64,000 nucleotides of DNA from Fimenecus sp963590415 (GTDB lineage Bacteria; Bacillota; Clostridia; Oscillospirales; Acutalibacteraceae), in contig CAVAPB010000007.1 in the NCBI GenBank assembly GCA_963590415.1, positions 22,225 to 86,224 of the forward strand, written 5' to 3'. A program made the translations under genes and the position numbers. Positions 25,950 to 35,038 of this stretch are shown here, piece by piece. Positions within the stretch are counted from its first letter, which is position 1. Each line of letters starts with the position of its first letter. A model generated the notes under the pieces. It had not been told where the DNA came from and did no database searches. It worked only from the letters and a program-made list of their open reading frames with translations.

Positions 25950-26888
25950 ATGTTCTTACAAAATGTTGCAGTTGCGGCAAAGCAAGTGGCAATTCTTTAC
26001 ATCATAATTGCCGTCGGCTTTTTCTGTGACAGAACGAAGCTTTATACCGAAAAGGCTTCAAGACTTACAAACGACCTGCTTTTCTATATTGTTACGCCTG
26101 CAATTATAATTTCATCGTTCACCGCAATGGAATTATCCGATGAAAACTGGCACAATCTTCTTATGTCATTTCTCGGCGGCACGGTGTTCCATATTATCGC
26201 AATTATAATCTCTCTGCCCTTTTTCAGGCACGGCAATGAGGACACAATGCGGGTATATAAATTCGCCTGCGTTTACGGCAATGTAGGATACATGGTGTTG
26301 CCGCTTGCGGAGGCTGTGCTCGGCACGGAGGGCGTGTTCTTCTGCTCGGGCGTACTCATCCCTTTCAATGTTTTTTCGTTTACACACGGCGTTTGTCTTA
26401 TGAAAAAGAGCGAAAACGGAAAAAATCCGATAAGCCTTAAATCGCTTATCCTGAACCCTGGCATTATCTCGGTTATAATCGGACTTCCGATTTATCTTTT
26501 AGAAATAAGACTTCCCGATATTATACTCACGCCCGTAGAATCCATCGCAAGCCTAAACACTCCTCTTGCAATGCTTATGTTCGGCACATACCTTTCAAAA
26601 ACGGACCTCAAAAGGATGTTTTTGCGCCGTGAAGCGTACCTTACGGCGTTATTAAAGCTTATTGTAACACCGCTGGTCTCATTCGGCGTATTCAGACTTA
26701 TGGGAATTTCGGGAACATTGCTCACAGCACTTATCCTTTCGGCCTCGGCACCGACGGCAAACAACACGGTTATGTTCTCTACAAAGTACGGCAGGGATAA
26801 TGAAGCGGCGTCGCAGACTGTTGCGATCGTAGGTTTTATTTCAATTGTTACAATGCCGGTTATGATAGCACTTTCGCAGAATTTTTAA
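25950..26888 (+). CDS. AEC family (auxin efflux carrier-like) transporter
   Basis: 312 residues with ten predicted helices in two halves: VAILYIIIAVGFFCDRTKLY starts the first, ILNPGIISVIIGLPIYLLEI the second, and the C-terminal ASAPTANNTVMFSTKYG is the conserved family segment before the last two helices. Bacterial members carry organic acids such as malate or malonate; adjacency to citrate synthase makes an organic acid plausible, which is inference. GAGGGG precedes the ATG. Confidence 0.88.
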   Translation: MFLQNVAVAAKQVAILYIIIAVGFFCDRTKLYTEKASRLTNDLLFYIVTPAIIISSFTAMELSDENWHNLLMSFLGGTVFHIIAIIISLPFFRHGNEDTMRVYKFACVYGNVGYMVLPLAEAVLGTEGVFFCSGVLIPFNVFSFTHGVCLMKKSENGKNPISLKSLILNPGIISVIIGLPIYLLEIRLPDIILTPVESIASLNTPLAMLMFGTYLSKTDLKRMFLRREAYLTALLKLIVTPLVSFGVFRLMGISGTLLTALILSASAPTANNTVMFSTKYGRDNEAASQTVAIVGFISIVTMPVMIALSQNF

Positions 26889-26905
26889 CGAAAGATTTTG
26901 ATTTT

Positions 26906-27775
26906 ATGAGAATAGATGATTTTAATCTAAGCAGCCGCGAGAGCGAAGTTCTTCGGTCTTATGCAAAGAACGGCACATTTCCGCAGACATTTCTCGTAGA
27001 GGGCGGAACGCTTGAAGCAAGAACAGATTTCGCCCGTTTCCTTGCAAATATGATTGTCTGTAACGGTAAGGGAGAAAAGCCCTGCGGTATATGTTCCGCC
27101 TGTATAAAGTGTGCGGCCGGTTCAAATCCCGATATAAAGCAATACGGTGAAGAAAAGGAAAACTACACCTTCAAGGTTGAATTTTCAAGGCAGATAAAGC
27201 AGGACGCCTTTGTTATCCCCAACGATTCGGACAAAAAGGTATATATAATAACCGAAGCGCAGAATATGAACGACTCCTCGGAAAACGCAATGCTTAAAAT
27301 CCTCGAAGAGCCGCCGTATTTCGATTACTTCATACTCACCTGCTCGTCAAAAAGCGCAATGCTCGACACGATAATTTCAAGGGCGTCACTGATAAGCCTT
27401 TCGGACGCAGAGGAAGCATATTCCGAAAAATGCGTCACCCTAGCCGAAAATATCGCAGTCTCGCTTTGTGCGGATGCGGAGCTCGAGCTGCTTAAAGAGC
27501 TCTCTTTCCTCGCAAGCGACAAGGGAAGCTTTCTTGAAACTCTGTCGGTGCTCACAAGGATATTTACCGACGCGCTTATCTTTAAGCAGACGGGTAAAAA
27601 CCATTCGGATTTTTCCGATGTTACGCAGGTGCTGTGCTCAAAGCTTTCGGCAAACAAGCTGTATGCCCTTATCGGAGAAACGGCAAAGCTTGTCGGATTA
27701 TTCAAACAAAACGCAAATTACAATTTACTCATAACCGCAATGAGCGGACGCTTACGCTCGGCGGTAGGCAAATAA
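26906..27775 (+). CDS. holB: DNA polymerase III delta-prime subunit
   Basis: Clamp-loader subunit. 289 residues. Seen: a four-cysteine zinc cluster CNGKGEKPCGICSACIKC near residue 51, then ENAMLKILEEPPYFDYFILT near residue 120, the sensor region shared by delta-prime proteins. As expected for delta-prime there is no complete Walker A. The C-terminal third is short. Ribosome site is weak. Precedes ricT by 11 bases, the conserved holB-ricT order of Firmicutes, which strengthens both assignments. Confidence 0.9.
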   Translation: MRIDDFNLSSRESEVLRSYAKNGTFPQTFLVEGGTLEARTDFARFLANMIVCNGKGEKPCGICSACIKCAAGSNPDIKQYGEEKENYTFKVEFSRQIKQDAFVIPNDSDKKVYIITEAQNMNDSSENAMLKILEEPPYFDYFILTCSSKSAMLDTIISRASLISLSDAEEAYSEKCVTLAENIAVSLCADAELELLKELSFLASDKGSFLETLSVLTRIFTDALIFKQTGKNHSDFSDVTQVLCSKLSANKLYALIGETAKLVGLFKQNANYNLLITAMSGRLRSAVGK

Positions 27776-27786
27776 AGGAGAAATAT

Positions 27787-28650
27787 ATGGCAGAAATAGT
27801 CGGTATAAGATTTAAGAATGTAGGAAAGATTTACTACTTTGAACCTAACGGAATGACCTTCAAAAAGGGCGACCGTGCAATAGTCGAAACAGCAAGAGGC
27901 CTTGAGTGCGGCGAGGTTGCAATGGAAAACAGAGATGTTCCTGACGACACTATTGTAAATCCGCTCAAGCCCGTAATCAGACCTGCTACCGAGGCTGATT
28001 TGAAAACGGTTGAGCAGAATAAGGAAAAAGAAAAAAAAGCGTATAAGATATGTGAGGAAAAAATCGCTCGACACGGACTTGAAATGAAACTTGTCGATGT
28101 TGAATACACCTTTGATTCGAGCAAGATCCTTTTCTATTTTACCGCCGACGGCAGAGTTGACTTCCGTGAGCTTGTAAAGGACCTTGCAAGCGTTTTCAGG
28201 ACAAGAATTGAATTAAGACAGATAGGCGTAAGGGACGAAGCAAAAATGCTCGGCGGCTTCGGAATATGCGGCAGACCGTTCTGCTGCAAGTCATTTCTCG
28301 GCGAGTTCCAGCCCGTTTCCATTAAAATGGCAAAGGAACAGGGTATGTCGCTCAACCCCGTAAAAATCAGCGGAACCTGCGGCAGACTTATGTGCTGCCT
28401 CAAATATGAGCAGGACACCTACGAGCATCTACTGCGCCACACCCCCAAGGTCGGCGCAATTGTCGAAACCGTTGAAGGCAGAGGCACGGTAATTGAAAAC
28501 AATCTTATAACGGGTATGCTCAAAATAAGGCTCGACAGACGAAGTGACGCTGCTCCGATAACGGTTGAACGCCACAGCGTCAAGCTTATAAAGGACGCTC
28601 AGATTAAGCTCGACAGGAAAGAAATCGAGGCGCTGAAAGGCATTGAATAA
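27787..28650 (+). CDS. ricT: PSP1 domain protein RicT (YaaT)
   Basis: Component of the Y-complex that, with RicA and RicF, promotes RNase Y maturation of mRNAs, with effects on competence and sporulation in Bacillus. 287 residues from ATG 27787 (AAGGAG upstream); a longer frame running back into holB is not used. Seen: IVGIRFKNVGKIYYFEP, GDRAIVETARGLECGEV and the cysteine region CGRPFCCKSF plus GTCGRLMCCLKYEQD near residues 160-205 that coordinates an iron-sulfur cluster in the Ric complex. Confidence 0.93.
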   Translation: MAEIVGIRFKNVGKIYYFEPNGMTFKKGDRAIVETARGLECGEVAMENRDVPDDTIVNPLKPVIRPATEADLKTVEQNKEKEKKAYKICEEKIARHGLEMKLVDVEYTFDSSKILFYFTADGRVDFRELVKDLASVFRTRIELRQIGVRDEAKMLGGFGICGRPFCCKSFLGEFQPVSIKMAKEQGMSLNPVKISGTCGRLMCCLKYEQDTYEHLLRHTPKVGAIVETVEGRGTVIENNLITGMLKIRLDRRSDAAPITVERHSVKLIKDAQIKLDRKEIEALKGIE

Positions 28651-28667
28651 AATTCATAAAAAAGCAC

Positions 28668-28695
28668 TTGATATTTTGAAAAATTGTGTTACAAT
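28668..28695 (+). promoter_or_regulatory. Promoter of the ferredoxin gene
   Basis: TTGATA (28668-28673), 16 bases, TACAAT (28690-28695). Confidence 0.55.
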
Positions 28696-28728
28696 GTAAA
28701 TCAATAAATAACAAGGGAGGTAAGAATT

Positions 28729-28899
28729 ATGGCATACAAAATCAGTGATGATTGCATTACCTGCGGTGCATGCGCTGCAGAATGTCCCGTTGAAGCTATT
28801 TCAGACGGCGGCGATAAGTATGTAATCGATGCGGATACCTGCATCAGCTGTGGCAACTGCGCAGAAGTTTGCCCCGTAGGAGCTCCCTCACAGGACTAA
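28729..28899 (+). CDS. 2[4Fe-4S] ferredoxin
   Basis: 56-residue clostridial-type ferredoxin, a low-potential electron carrier. Two classical cluster motifs, CITCGACAAECP at residues 9-20 and CISCGNCAEVCP at residues 38-49, account for the eight ligands. Strong AAGGGAGGT seven bases before ATG 28729. Monocistronic: its own promoter upstream and terminator at 28928-28954. Confidence 0.97.
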   Translation: MAYKISDDCITCGACAAECPVEAISDGGDKYVIDADTCISCGNCAEVCPVGAPSQD

Positions 28900-28927
28900 T
28901 CCCATTTTGAGAAAGCTGTTAAATAAG

Positions 28928-28954
28928 GACCCGATTACGGGTCTTTATTTTTTT
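28928..28954 (+). terminator. Terminator of the ferredoxin gene
   Basis: GACCCG (28928-28933) and CGGGTC (28938-28943) around ATTA, followed by a T-rich tail. Confidence 0.85.
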
Positions 28955-28957
28955 GCC

Positions 28958-28986
28958 TTGACATAAGACAATAAAAATTATATAAT
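28958..28986 (+). promoter_or_regulatory. Promoter of the Fur-family regulator, with possible operator
   Basis: TTGACA (28958-28963), 17 bases, TATAAT (28981-28986): perfect consensus. Just downstream AATTTCAAATTGGAATT (28984-29000) is an imperfect dyad overlapping the -10 and start, a possible Fur-type autoregulatory site. Confidence 0.75.
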
Positions 28987-29029
28987 TTCAAATTGGAATT
29001 CGTTTTCATTTTCGTTTAGGAGGCGGAAT

Positions 29030-29434
29030 ATGGGATACACGACAAAGCAGAGCACTGAAATTCTTGATTTTTTGAAGAAGAACAAGGACAGACACCTCAC
29101 AGCCGAGGACGTTTTTTATTCCATGCGCCAAAGCGGCTGCAATATCGGCAGAACAACCGTTTACCGCCACCTTGAAAGGCTTCACAAAGACGGAGTTATA
29201 AGAAAATATGTCCTTGGAGACGGTGACTGTGCCTGCTATCAGTATTTTGAAGACTCCGGCGACTGCCACAGGCATTACCACTTAAAATGCCTTAAATGCG
29301 GCAAGCTTCTGCACGCCGAATGTGAGTTCTTAAACGGTCTGTCGGAGCATATAGAAAAAGAGCACAACTTTGTCATTGACGGAGAGAAGACCGTGCTTTA
29401 CGGCATTTGCGGAGAGTGCCGCAGAAAGGATTGA
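29030..29434 (+). CDS. Fur family transcriptional regulator (Zur/PerR-like)
   Basis: 134-residue metal-sensing repressor. Winged helix with CNIGRTTVYRHLERLHKDGV near residues 37-57, then HRHYHLKCLKCGKLLHAECEF... with the CxxC pair and a second CxxC near the C-terminus (GICGECRRKD), giving the structural Cys4 zinc site; His residues around DCHRHYHLK form the sensing site. Which metal is sensed cannot be decided. The neighbouring exporter gene starts seven bases after the stop, so the pair is one operon and an export-type metal is likely. Confidence 0.9.
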   Translation: MGYTTKQSTEILDFLKKNKDRHLTAEDVFYSMRQSGCNIGRTTVYRHLERLHKDGVIRKYVLGDGDCACYQYFEDSGDCHRHYHLKCLKCGKLLHAECEFLNGLSEHIEKEHNFVIDGEKTVLYGICGECRRKD

Positions 29435-29440
29435 TTTTAA

Positions 29441-30301
29441 TTGCTTGATATATTAAAGGATGTTGTTCTTGACACGGCGCTTGACTGCCTGAAAATGCTG
29501 CCGTTTTTGTTTTTAGCTTTTCTTTTGCTTGAAGCGGTAGAGCACCACACATCAAAAAAGACTGATAAAATTCTCGCAAAATCGGGCAGCTTCGCTCCGC
29601 TTGTCGGCGCATTGCTCGGTTGTGTGCCCCAGTGCGGTTTTTCGGTTTTTGCCGCAAATCTGTATTCAGGCGGTCTTATAGGTCTCGGAACGCTTGTGGC
29701 GGTTTTTCTCTCCACATCGGACGAGGCTGTGATAATTATGTTCTCACACCCGGAAAGCAAAGCGGAAATACTCAAGCTCATAGCCGTAAAAATCGTCATT
29801 GCGGTATTTTTCGGATATATAATAACGCTTTTTGAAAAGAAAAAGCCCGAGCCGGAAAAGCATGTCGGGGACCTGTGCGAGGACGAGCACTGCGGTTGCC
29901 ATGACGAGCACGGAGGAATATTGAAGCCGGCACTTCGGCACACCGTAAAGATTTTCGTCTTCCTTGTGCTGACGGTGTTCATTCTTAACCTTGCGGTAGA
30001 ATTTCTCGGCATGGAGCGGATTTCAAAGCTGCTGTTGACCGACTCTGTTTTTCAACCGTTCCTTTCGGCTGTAATCGGAATGATTCCCAACTGCGCCGCT
30101 TCGATTTTGCTCACGGAGCTGTACCTTAAAGGCGCAATAAGCTTCGCCTCGGTAATCTCAGGGCTTTCCATGGGTGCCGGTACCGGACTTATAGTTATGT
30201 TCCGCGAAAACAGAAATGTTAAGGAAAACCTTAAAATCGTTGCAATTATGTATATCTGCTCGGTACTGTCCGGCATTGCGGTTTCATTTTTGCCGATATG
30301 A
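29441..30301 (+). CDS. Putative 10-TM heavy-metal exporter (PF11449-like)
   Basis: 286 residues. Two homologous membrane halves, each with a proline/cysteine motif: LGCVPQCGFSVFAANLYSGG near residue 60 and GMIPNCAASILLTELYLKG near residue 225. A cytoplasmic loop near residues 146-157 is Cys/His/acid-rich (CEDEHCGCHDEH) and suits metal binding. The start is TTG 29441, seven bases after the Fur gene, with AAAGGA upstream. Family members are predicted exporters of transition metal or arsenic-type compounds; the substrate here is inferred to be a metal sensed by the Fur protein. Confidence 0.78.
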   Translation: MLDILKDVVLDTALDCLKMLPFLFLAFLLLEAVEHHTSKKTDKILAKSGSFAPLVGALLGCVPQCGFSVFAANLYSGGLIGLGTLVAVFLSTSDEAVIIMFSHPESKAEILKLIAVKIVIAVFFGYIITLFEKKKPEPEKHVGDLCEDEHCGCHDEHGGILKPALRHTVKIFVFLVLTVFILNLAVEFLGMERISKLLLTDSVFQPFLSAVIGMIPNCAASILLTELYLKGAISFASVISGLSMGAGTGLIVMFRENRNVKENLKIVAIMYICSVLSGIAVSFLPI

Positions 30302-30316
30302 TTTTCAAATAAATTT

Positions 30317-30398
30317 TTACAGGCTGACTTTTGGCTGAGCGTTCATAAAGCAGTATAGGCTTCTCACATAAAAATTCATTATGCCTTTGGCGAAAAGC
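30317..30398 (-). mobile_element. MITE-like element, truncated copy (one end only)
   Basis: From GGCTGAGCGTTCATAAAGCA at 30333 to CGAAAAGC at 30398 this matches the reverse complement of the right end of copies 1 and 2. Homology stops after 30398. The rest of the 316-base gap (to 30571) holds one short repeat (30473-30493) and no gene. Confidence 0.7.
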
Positions 30399-30472
30399 AC
30401 GGAGTAAACGGTACTACGGAAGTGCGGGGACTTGCCCATGTCCTAATTTGTTATATATCCCACTGCAGGCAT

Positions 30473-30493
30473 CCGCAAGGGCTTTCCCTACGG
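30473..30493. repeat. Short repeat ending CCCTACGG
   Basis: CCGCAAGGGCTTTCCCTACG, differing by one base from the copy at 13949-13968. Confidence 0.4.
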
Positions 30494-30571
30494 ATTGTGT
30501 ATTGCCGTCTCGGTAAGGCGCTGTCTGATATAAACTTAATTCGCACACTATAAACAACCTATTCACCAACA

Positions 30572-30602
30572 AAAAACAGGACTTCAAAGAAGTCCTGTTT
30601 TT
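30572..30602. terminator. Bidirectional terminator ending the V-ATPase operon
   Basis: AAAAACAGGACTTC (30572-30585), AAA loop, GAAGTCCTGTTTTT (30589-30602). T-runs on both strands. Confidence 0.92.
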
Positions 30603-30617
30603 ACATGCATAATACAA

Positions 30618-31238
30618 TTATTTGTTTTTGGCTTTTTCCTTTGTGCTCTTGACGACCTTGAGGCGTGTAAAATCCTCACGCTCTTTTTCGTCGAGTGCTT
30701 CGGAAATGAATTTAACCGTCTGCGTAAACCTCGGTATCATTATGTTATTGAGTGCGTTCGCCCTCTTCTGCGTTTTCTTTATCGCGTCGGCAAGGCGATA
30801 GATTGAGGTCTGCGTTTCAACAAGCTTGACACTGAGCTTTTTAGCCTCGTTGAAATTGAAATAAGCCTCGTCAAGATAAGAATTGGTCGTGTCAAAGCCG
30901 TAATAGTTTTTCATATCCTGCTCGCCGAGGGTTATCTGCGGAATTTCAACGCCCATAACGCTCTTGTAATCAACCTTGAGCGTATCGTCAAGCGGAACGG
31001 TGCGTGCGTAATCGGAGCAAAGTCCGAGCGTTATGTTTGCCTTTTGCAGTGACGCATACGCCTTTTTGTACGCCTCGTTTATTGTGCTTTCGACTTCCTT
31101 TGCCTCGTCGACAAGCTGCATCATCTCACGCACAAGTATGTTTCTTTTCCTGTCCATAAGCTCATAGCCGAGCTTTGCAAGGGAAAGCGATTTCTGCGTT
31201 GCCATAAGATTGGCTTTTGTCGGGAAAACCTGCGCCAT
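30618..31238 (-). CDS. atpD: V-type ATPase subunit D
   Basis: Central-stalk rotor subunit linking the A3B3 head to the membrane ring. 206 residues, mostly long coiled-coil helices; opens with VFPTKANLMATQKSLSLAKL and contains LADAIKKTQKRANALNNIMI near residue 165, the conserved D-subunit segment. Lys-rich C-terminus. Last gene of the nine-gene ATPase operon, 29 bases after subunit B, with a strong terminator beyond. Confidence 0.95.
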   Translation of the reverse strand: MAQVFPTKANLMATQKSLSLAKLGYELMDRKRNILVREMMQLVDEAKEVESTINEAYKKAYASLQKANITLGLCSDYARTVPLDDTLKVDYKSVMGVEIPQITLGEQDMKNYYGFDTTNSYLDEAYFNFNEAKKLSVKLVETQTSIYRLADAIKKTQKRANALNNIMIPRFTQTVKFISEALDEKEREDFTRLKVVKSTKEKAKNK

Positions 31239-31267
31239 TTACTCACGCTCCTTTCATTGAAGCCTTA

Positions 31268-32644
31268 TTATTTTACTGCGCCCTTATAGTGCTTCTCGAT
31301 GGTCTTGTCGTCAACACGGTCAAGCATATTTCTCGGCAATGCCGAAAGAAGCTCCCAACCGAGGTCAAGCGTTTCGTTGATGCTTCTGTTCTCGGTAAAG
31401 CTCTGGTTGATAAACCTCTTCTCGAACTCGTTACCGAAGTTAAGAAGCAGCTTATCCTCCTTGCTCAACTCGTCCTCGCCGATAACCGAGGCAAGCGCCT
31501 TTGCGTCCTGAACCTTTGCATAGGTTGCAAGAAGCTGGTTTGCAAGGGTCTGATGGTCCTCTCTCGTAGCACCCTCGCCTATGCCGTCCTTCATAAGACG
31601 GGAAAGCGACGGAAGAACGCTTACGGGCGGATAAATGCCCTTGTAGTCAAGCTCACGGTCAAGAACTATCTGTCCCTCCGTGATATATCCCGTAAGGTCG
31701 GGAATGGGGTGTGTAATGTCGTCGTTGGGCATTGTAAGAATCGGTATCTGCGTAACCGATCCCTCGCAGCCGTTAATCATACCCGCTCTCTCATAAAGCG
31801 AAGCAAGGTCAGAATAAAGATAGCCCGGGAAGCCCTTACGGCCGGGAATTTCACCCTTTGAGCTTGAGAACTCACGCAACGCCTCACAGTATGAGGTCAT
31901 ATCCGTCATAATTACAAGTATGTGCTTATGAAGCGTAAACGCAAGATACTCCGCAATGGTAAGCGCACATTTCGGGGTCATAATTCTTTCGATAATCGGG
32001 TCGTTTGCAAGGTTCAGGAGCATAACAACCCTGTTCATAACATTTGCCTCTTCAAACGAATTGCGGAAGTACATCGCAACATCGTTTTTAACGCCCATTG
32101 CGGCGAAAACTATCGCAAAATCGTCTCCGTCGGAAATTGTAGCCTGACGGACAAGCTGAACGGCAAGCTCGTTATGCTTCATACCGGAGCCCGAGAAGAT
32201 GGGAAGCTTCTGACCTCTGATAAGCGTTGTAAGAGCGTCGATTGAAGAAATACCCGTCTGAATGAAATTCCTCGGGTACTCTCTCGAAACGGGGTTTATC
32301 GGAGAGCCGTTTACATCTCTTTTTTCGTCGGGATAAATCTCGCCGAGACCGTCAATGGGTCTGCCGAGGCCGTCAAGCGTTCTGCCGAGAATTTCGGGAG
32401 AAAGCGAAACCTCCATGGTCTTGCCCATAAGGGTTGTCGTGACATTGCTCATGGAAATGCCTCTTGTACCCTCAAAGACCTGAACCGTAATTCTCTCGCC
32501 GTCGATTTTAACTATTCTGCCCGTTCTGACGGTTCCGTCGTTGAGCCTTAACTCAACCATTTCCTCCGCCGAAGCGTCCTTTACATGATCCAATACGACA
32601 AGAGAGCCGTTGATTTCGTCGATATTTAAGTGCTTAATAATCAA
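31268..32644 (-). CDS. atpB: V-type ATPase subunit B
   Basis: Regulatory, non-catalytic nucleotide-binding subunit of the head. 458 residues, standard. Seen: EILGRTLDGLGRPIDGLGEI, PIFSGSGMKHNELAVQLVRQ in place of a functional P-loop, and GSVTQIPILTMPNDDITHPI. Fourteen bases after the subunit A gene. Confidence 0.97.
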   Translation of the reverse strand: MIIKHLNIDEINGSLVVLDHVKDASAEEMVELRLNDGTVRTGRIVKIDGERITVQVFEGTRGISMSNVTTTLMGKTMEVSLSPEILGRTLDGLGRPIDGLGEIYPDEKRDVNGSPINPVSREYPRNFIQTGISSIDALTTLIRGQKLPIFSGSGMKHNELAVQLVRQATISDGDDFAIVFAAMGVKNDVAMYFRNSFEEANVMNRVVMLLNLANDPIIERIMTPKCALTIAEYLAFTLHKHILVIMTDMTSYCEALREFSSSKGEIPGRKGFPGYLYSDLASLYERAGMINGCEGSVTQIPILTMPNDDITHPIPDLTGYITEGQIVLDRELDYKGIYPPVSVLPSLSRLMKDGIGEGATREDHQTLANQLLATYAKVQDAKALASVIGEDELSKEDKLLLNFGNEFEKRFINQSFTENRSINETLDLGWELLSALPRNMLDRVDDKTIEKHYKGAVK

Positions 32645-32658
32645 TTCTGCTCACCTGC

Positions 32659-34413
32659 CTATCTCATTATTAAATCAAGCTGAACATCAATGTCCTTGAT
32701 GCAGTCGTCAATCATTGAAAGTTTATCGTTCGGAACATCGTATTTCATCTGAACAAGCCTGTCGAAAAGTCCCGTGGCAAGTATCTTTGAAATGGGTATC
32801 TGCCTTGCTACGACTTCCTTTGAACGGTGGTAAAGATGAAGAATTGCGTCCATCATCTTATACTGCTTTTCAAGCGGAACGAAGGTGTCGTCCTTATGGA
32901 AGGCGTTCTGCTGTAAGAAGCCTACCCTGATTACCCTTGCCGTTTCGATTATCAGCTTCTGGTCGTCGGGAAGGACATCAGAGCCGATAAGCTTTACAAT
33001 CTCCATAAGAGAATTTTCTTCAAGCAACAGCGAGCATATCTCTTCACGCTTTTCTATAAAGTCGGGAGCGATATTGTCCCTGTACCACGCCGAAAGATCG
33101 CCTATGTACTCACTGTAAGACAAATTCCAGTTGATTGCCGGATAGTGCCTTGCATATGCGAGTGATTTATCAAGCGCCCAGAAGCAACGGGTAAATCTCT
33201 TTGTGTTCTGTGTAACAGGCTCCGAGAAGTCCGAGCCCTGCGGAGAAACCGCACCGATAAGCGTGATTGAGCCCTCGGTGGAGTTGAGGTTTTCAACATA
33301 TCCCGAACGCTCGTAGAACTCGGAAAGTCTTGAGGGAAGATATGCCGGGAAGCCTTCGTCGGCGGGCATTTCTTCAAGTCGTCCCGAGATTTCACGCAAC
33401 GCCTCCGCCCAACGGGAGGTGGAGTCCGCCATCAGTGCCGTGTGGTATCCCATATCACGGTAATATTCCGCAAGGGTAATACCCGTGTAAATGGAAGCCT
33501 CACGAGCCGCAACAGGCATATTTGAGGTGTTCGCGATAAGCACCGTTCTCGAAAGCAGCGGCTTCTGTGATTTCGGGTCGATAAGCTCCGAAAACTCAGT
33601 AAGCACCTGCGTCATTTCGTTTCCGCGCTCGCCGCAGCCGACATAAATGATTATATCTGCGTCGCACCACTTTGCAAGCTGGTGCTGAGTCATTGTTTTA
33701 CCTGTACCGAAGCCTCCGGGAATAGCCGCCGCACCGCCCTTTGCTATCGGGAAAACGGAGTCGATTACTCGCTGACCCGTGATAAGCGGTTTAACAGCCG
33801 GAAGTCTTTTCTTTATAGGTCTCGGGTTACGGATAGGCCACTTCTGACAAAGTGTCAAATCCTTTATCTCGCCCGAGTCGGTTTTTAATTTGATTATAGT
33901 ATCGTTTACGGTGTATTCGCCGTCGGGAGCAATCTCAGTTACCTCGCCCGAAAGATACGGCGACACCATAGCTTTATGTGTAATAATATCGGTTTCGGGG
34001 CACTCTGCGAAAATATCGCCGCCGGAAAGACGGTCACCCACCTTGACCTTTACGGTAACCGAATATTTCTTTTCGGTGTCAAGCGAGCTGAAGTTTGCGC
34101 CTCTGCCTATGAACGGACCGAATTTCTTTTCAATTTCAGGCAGGGGTCTCTCAATACCGTCAAAGATGTTTCCGAGAATTCCGGGGCCCAGCATAACGCT
34201 CATAGGCGAGCCTGTGGATACAACGGGTTCGCCGGGTTTAAGTCCCGTAGTCTCCTCGTAAACCTGTATTGTCGTAAAGTCGGAATCAACCTTGATTACC
34301 TCGCCGATAAGTCCCGCATTGCCGACATAAACCGTCTCCATCATCTCAAGGTCGGTCTTACCTTTTACGGTAACGACAGGGCCGTTAATGCCGAATATTT
34401 TGTTTTCCTGCAT
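32659..34413 (-). CDS. atpA: V-type ATPase catalytic subunit A
   Basis: ATP-hydrolysing or ATP-synthesising subunit. 584 residues, normal for bacterial V/A-type. P-loop GGFGTGKT at residues 233-240; the bulge domain typical of A subunits lies between the barrel and the P-loop; YVGCGERGNEMTQVL follows, and SRWAEALREISGRLEEMP is the conserved catalytic-face segment. Confidence 0.97.
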   Translation of the reverse strand: MQENKIFGINGPVVTVKGKTDLEMMETVYVGNAGLIGEVIKVDSDFTTIQVYEETTGLKPGEPVVSTGSPMSVMLGPGILGNIFDGIERPLPEIEKKFGPFIGRGANFSSLDTEKKYSVTVKVKVGDRLSGGDIFAECPETDIITHKAMVSPYLSGEVTEIAPDGEYTVNDTIIKLKTDSGEIKDLTLCQKWPIRNPRPIKKRLPAVKPLITGQRVIDSVFPIAKGGAAAIPGGFGTGKTMTQHQLAKWCDADIIIYVGCGERGNEMTQVLTEFSELIDPKSQKPLLSRTVLIANTSNMPVAAREASIYTGITLAEYYRDMGYHTALMADSTSRWAEALREISGRLEEMPADEGFPAYLPSRLSEFYERSGYVENLNSTEGSITLIGAVSPQGSDFSEPVTQNTKRFTRCFWALDKSLAYARHYPAINWNLSYSEYIGDLSAWYRDNIAPDFIEKREEICSLLLEENSLMEIVKLIGSDVLPDDQKLIIETARVIRVGFLQQNAFHKDDTFVPLEKQYKMMDAILHLYHRSKEVVARQIPISKILATGLFDRLVQMKYDVPNDKLSMIDDCIKDIDVQLDLIMR

Positions 34414-34426
34414 AATTTCGCCCTCC

Positions 34427-35029
34427 TTATATCTTCAAGCCGGAATTTTCGAGGAACCATTCCTTCTGTTCTTCGAATTTTACATCAAGCGAATTATCGT
34501 AAAGGCAGCCCGAGTCCTTGTCGTGCGCTTTGACGCCGCCGAGAACTATTTCATTGCTCTTTAAGAACTTCAAATTGTCGTTGAGCAGAGCCTTTTTAAT
34601 ATCCGCCTCGTGCTTCAAGTCCTTTTCCGAAAGATAGTAAACGGTGTTTTCGGAAGCGTCCCTGTATATCTCCTTTACCGATTTTACAAGGTAATCGACA
34701 TACTCTGCGCTGTCTGTAAAGCTCTCTATCTGCTGCACGGCAGCGGAAAAGACCTTTTGAGTCAACTCGTTTCTCAAAGCGGAAAGCTCTTTTTTCGCTT
34801 CCTCCTCGGCTGCGGAAACAGCCTTGTTCTTTTCGGACTTTATTCTTGATGTTTCGTATTTTATGTAACTGTCGCAACGGGCTTCGGCGTCCTTTTCAAA
34901 CGCATCGGTCCGCTGGTTTTTGATAAACTCTGTCTCTTCGTTTATCGTTTTGCACTTTTCTTTCGCCATTTTGCGAATAGCGTCGGTAAATGCTTTTGCA
35001 TTATTTTCAAAAGCGCTCAATTCGTTCAC
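34427..35029 (-). CDS. atpE: V-type ATPase subunit E
   Basis: Peripheral-stalk subunit. 200 residues; the N-terminal 100 are charged coiled coil (for example KNKAVSAAEEEAKKELSALR) that pairs with subunit H/G, and the C-terminal part is the globular head (YLSEKDLKHEADIKKALL). Assigned from position between F and A and the architecture; sequence conservation in this family is low. Confidence 0.85.
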   Translation of the reverse strand: MNELSAFENNAKAFTDAIRKMAKEKCKTINEETEFIKNQRTDAFEKDAEARCDSYIKYETSRIKSEKNKAVSAAEEEAKKELSALRNELTQKVFSAAVQQIESFTDSAEYVDYLVKSVKEIYRDASENTVYYLSEKDLKHEADIKKALLNDNLKFLKSNEIVLGGVKAHDKDSGCLYDNSLDVKFEEQKEWFLENSGLKI

Positions 35030-35038
35030 CTCTTCGCA

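Noticed and set aside
27634..27786. 51-residue extension of RicT into holB
   Set aside because: The family begins at the MAEIVGIRF start, which has AAGGAG upstream.
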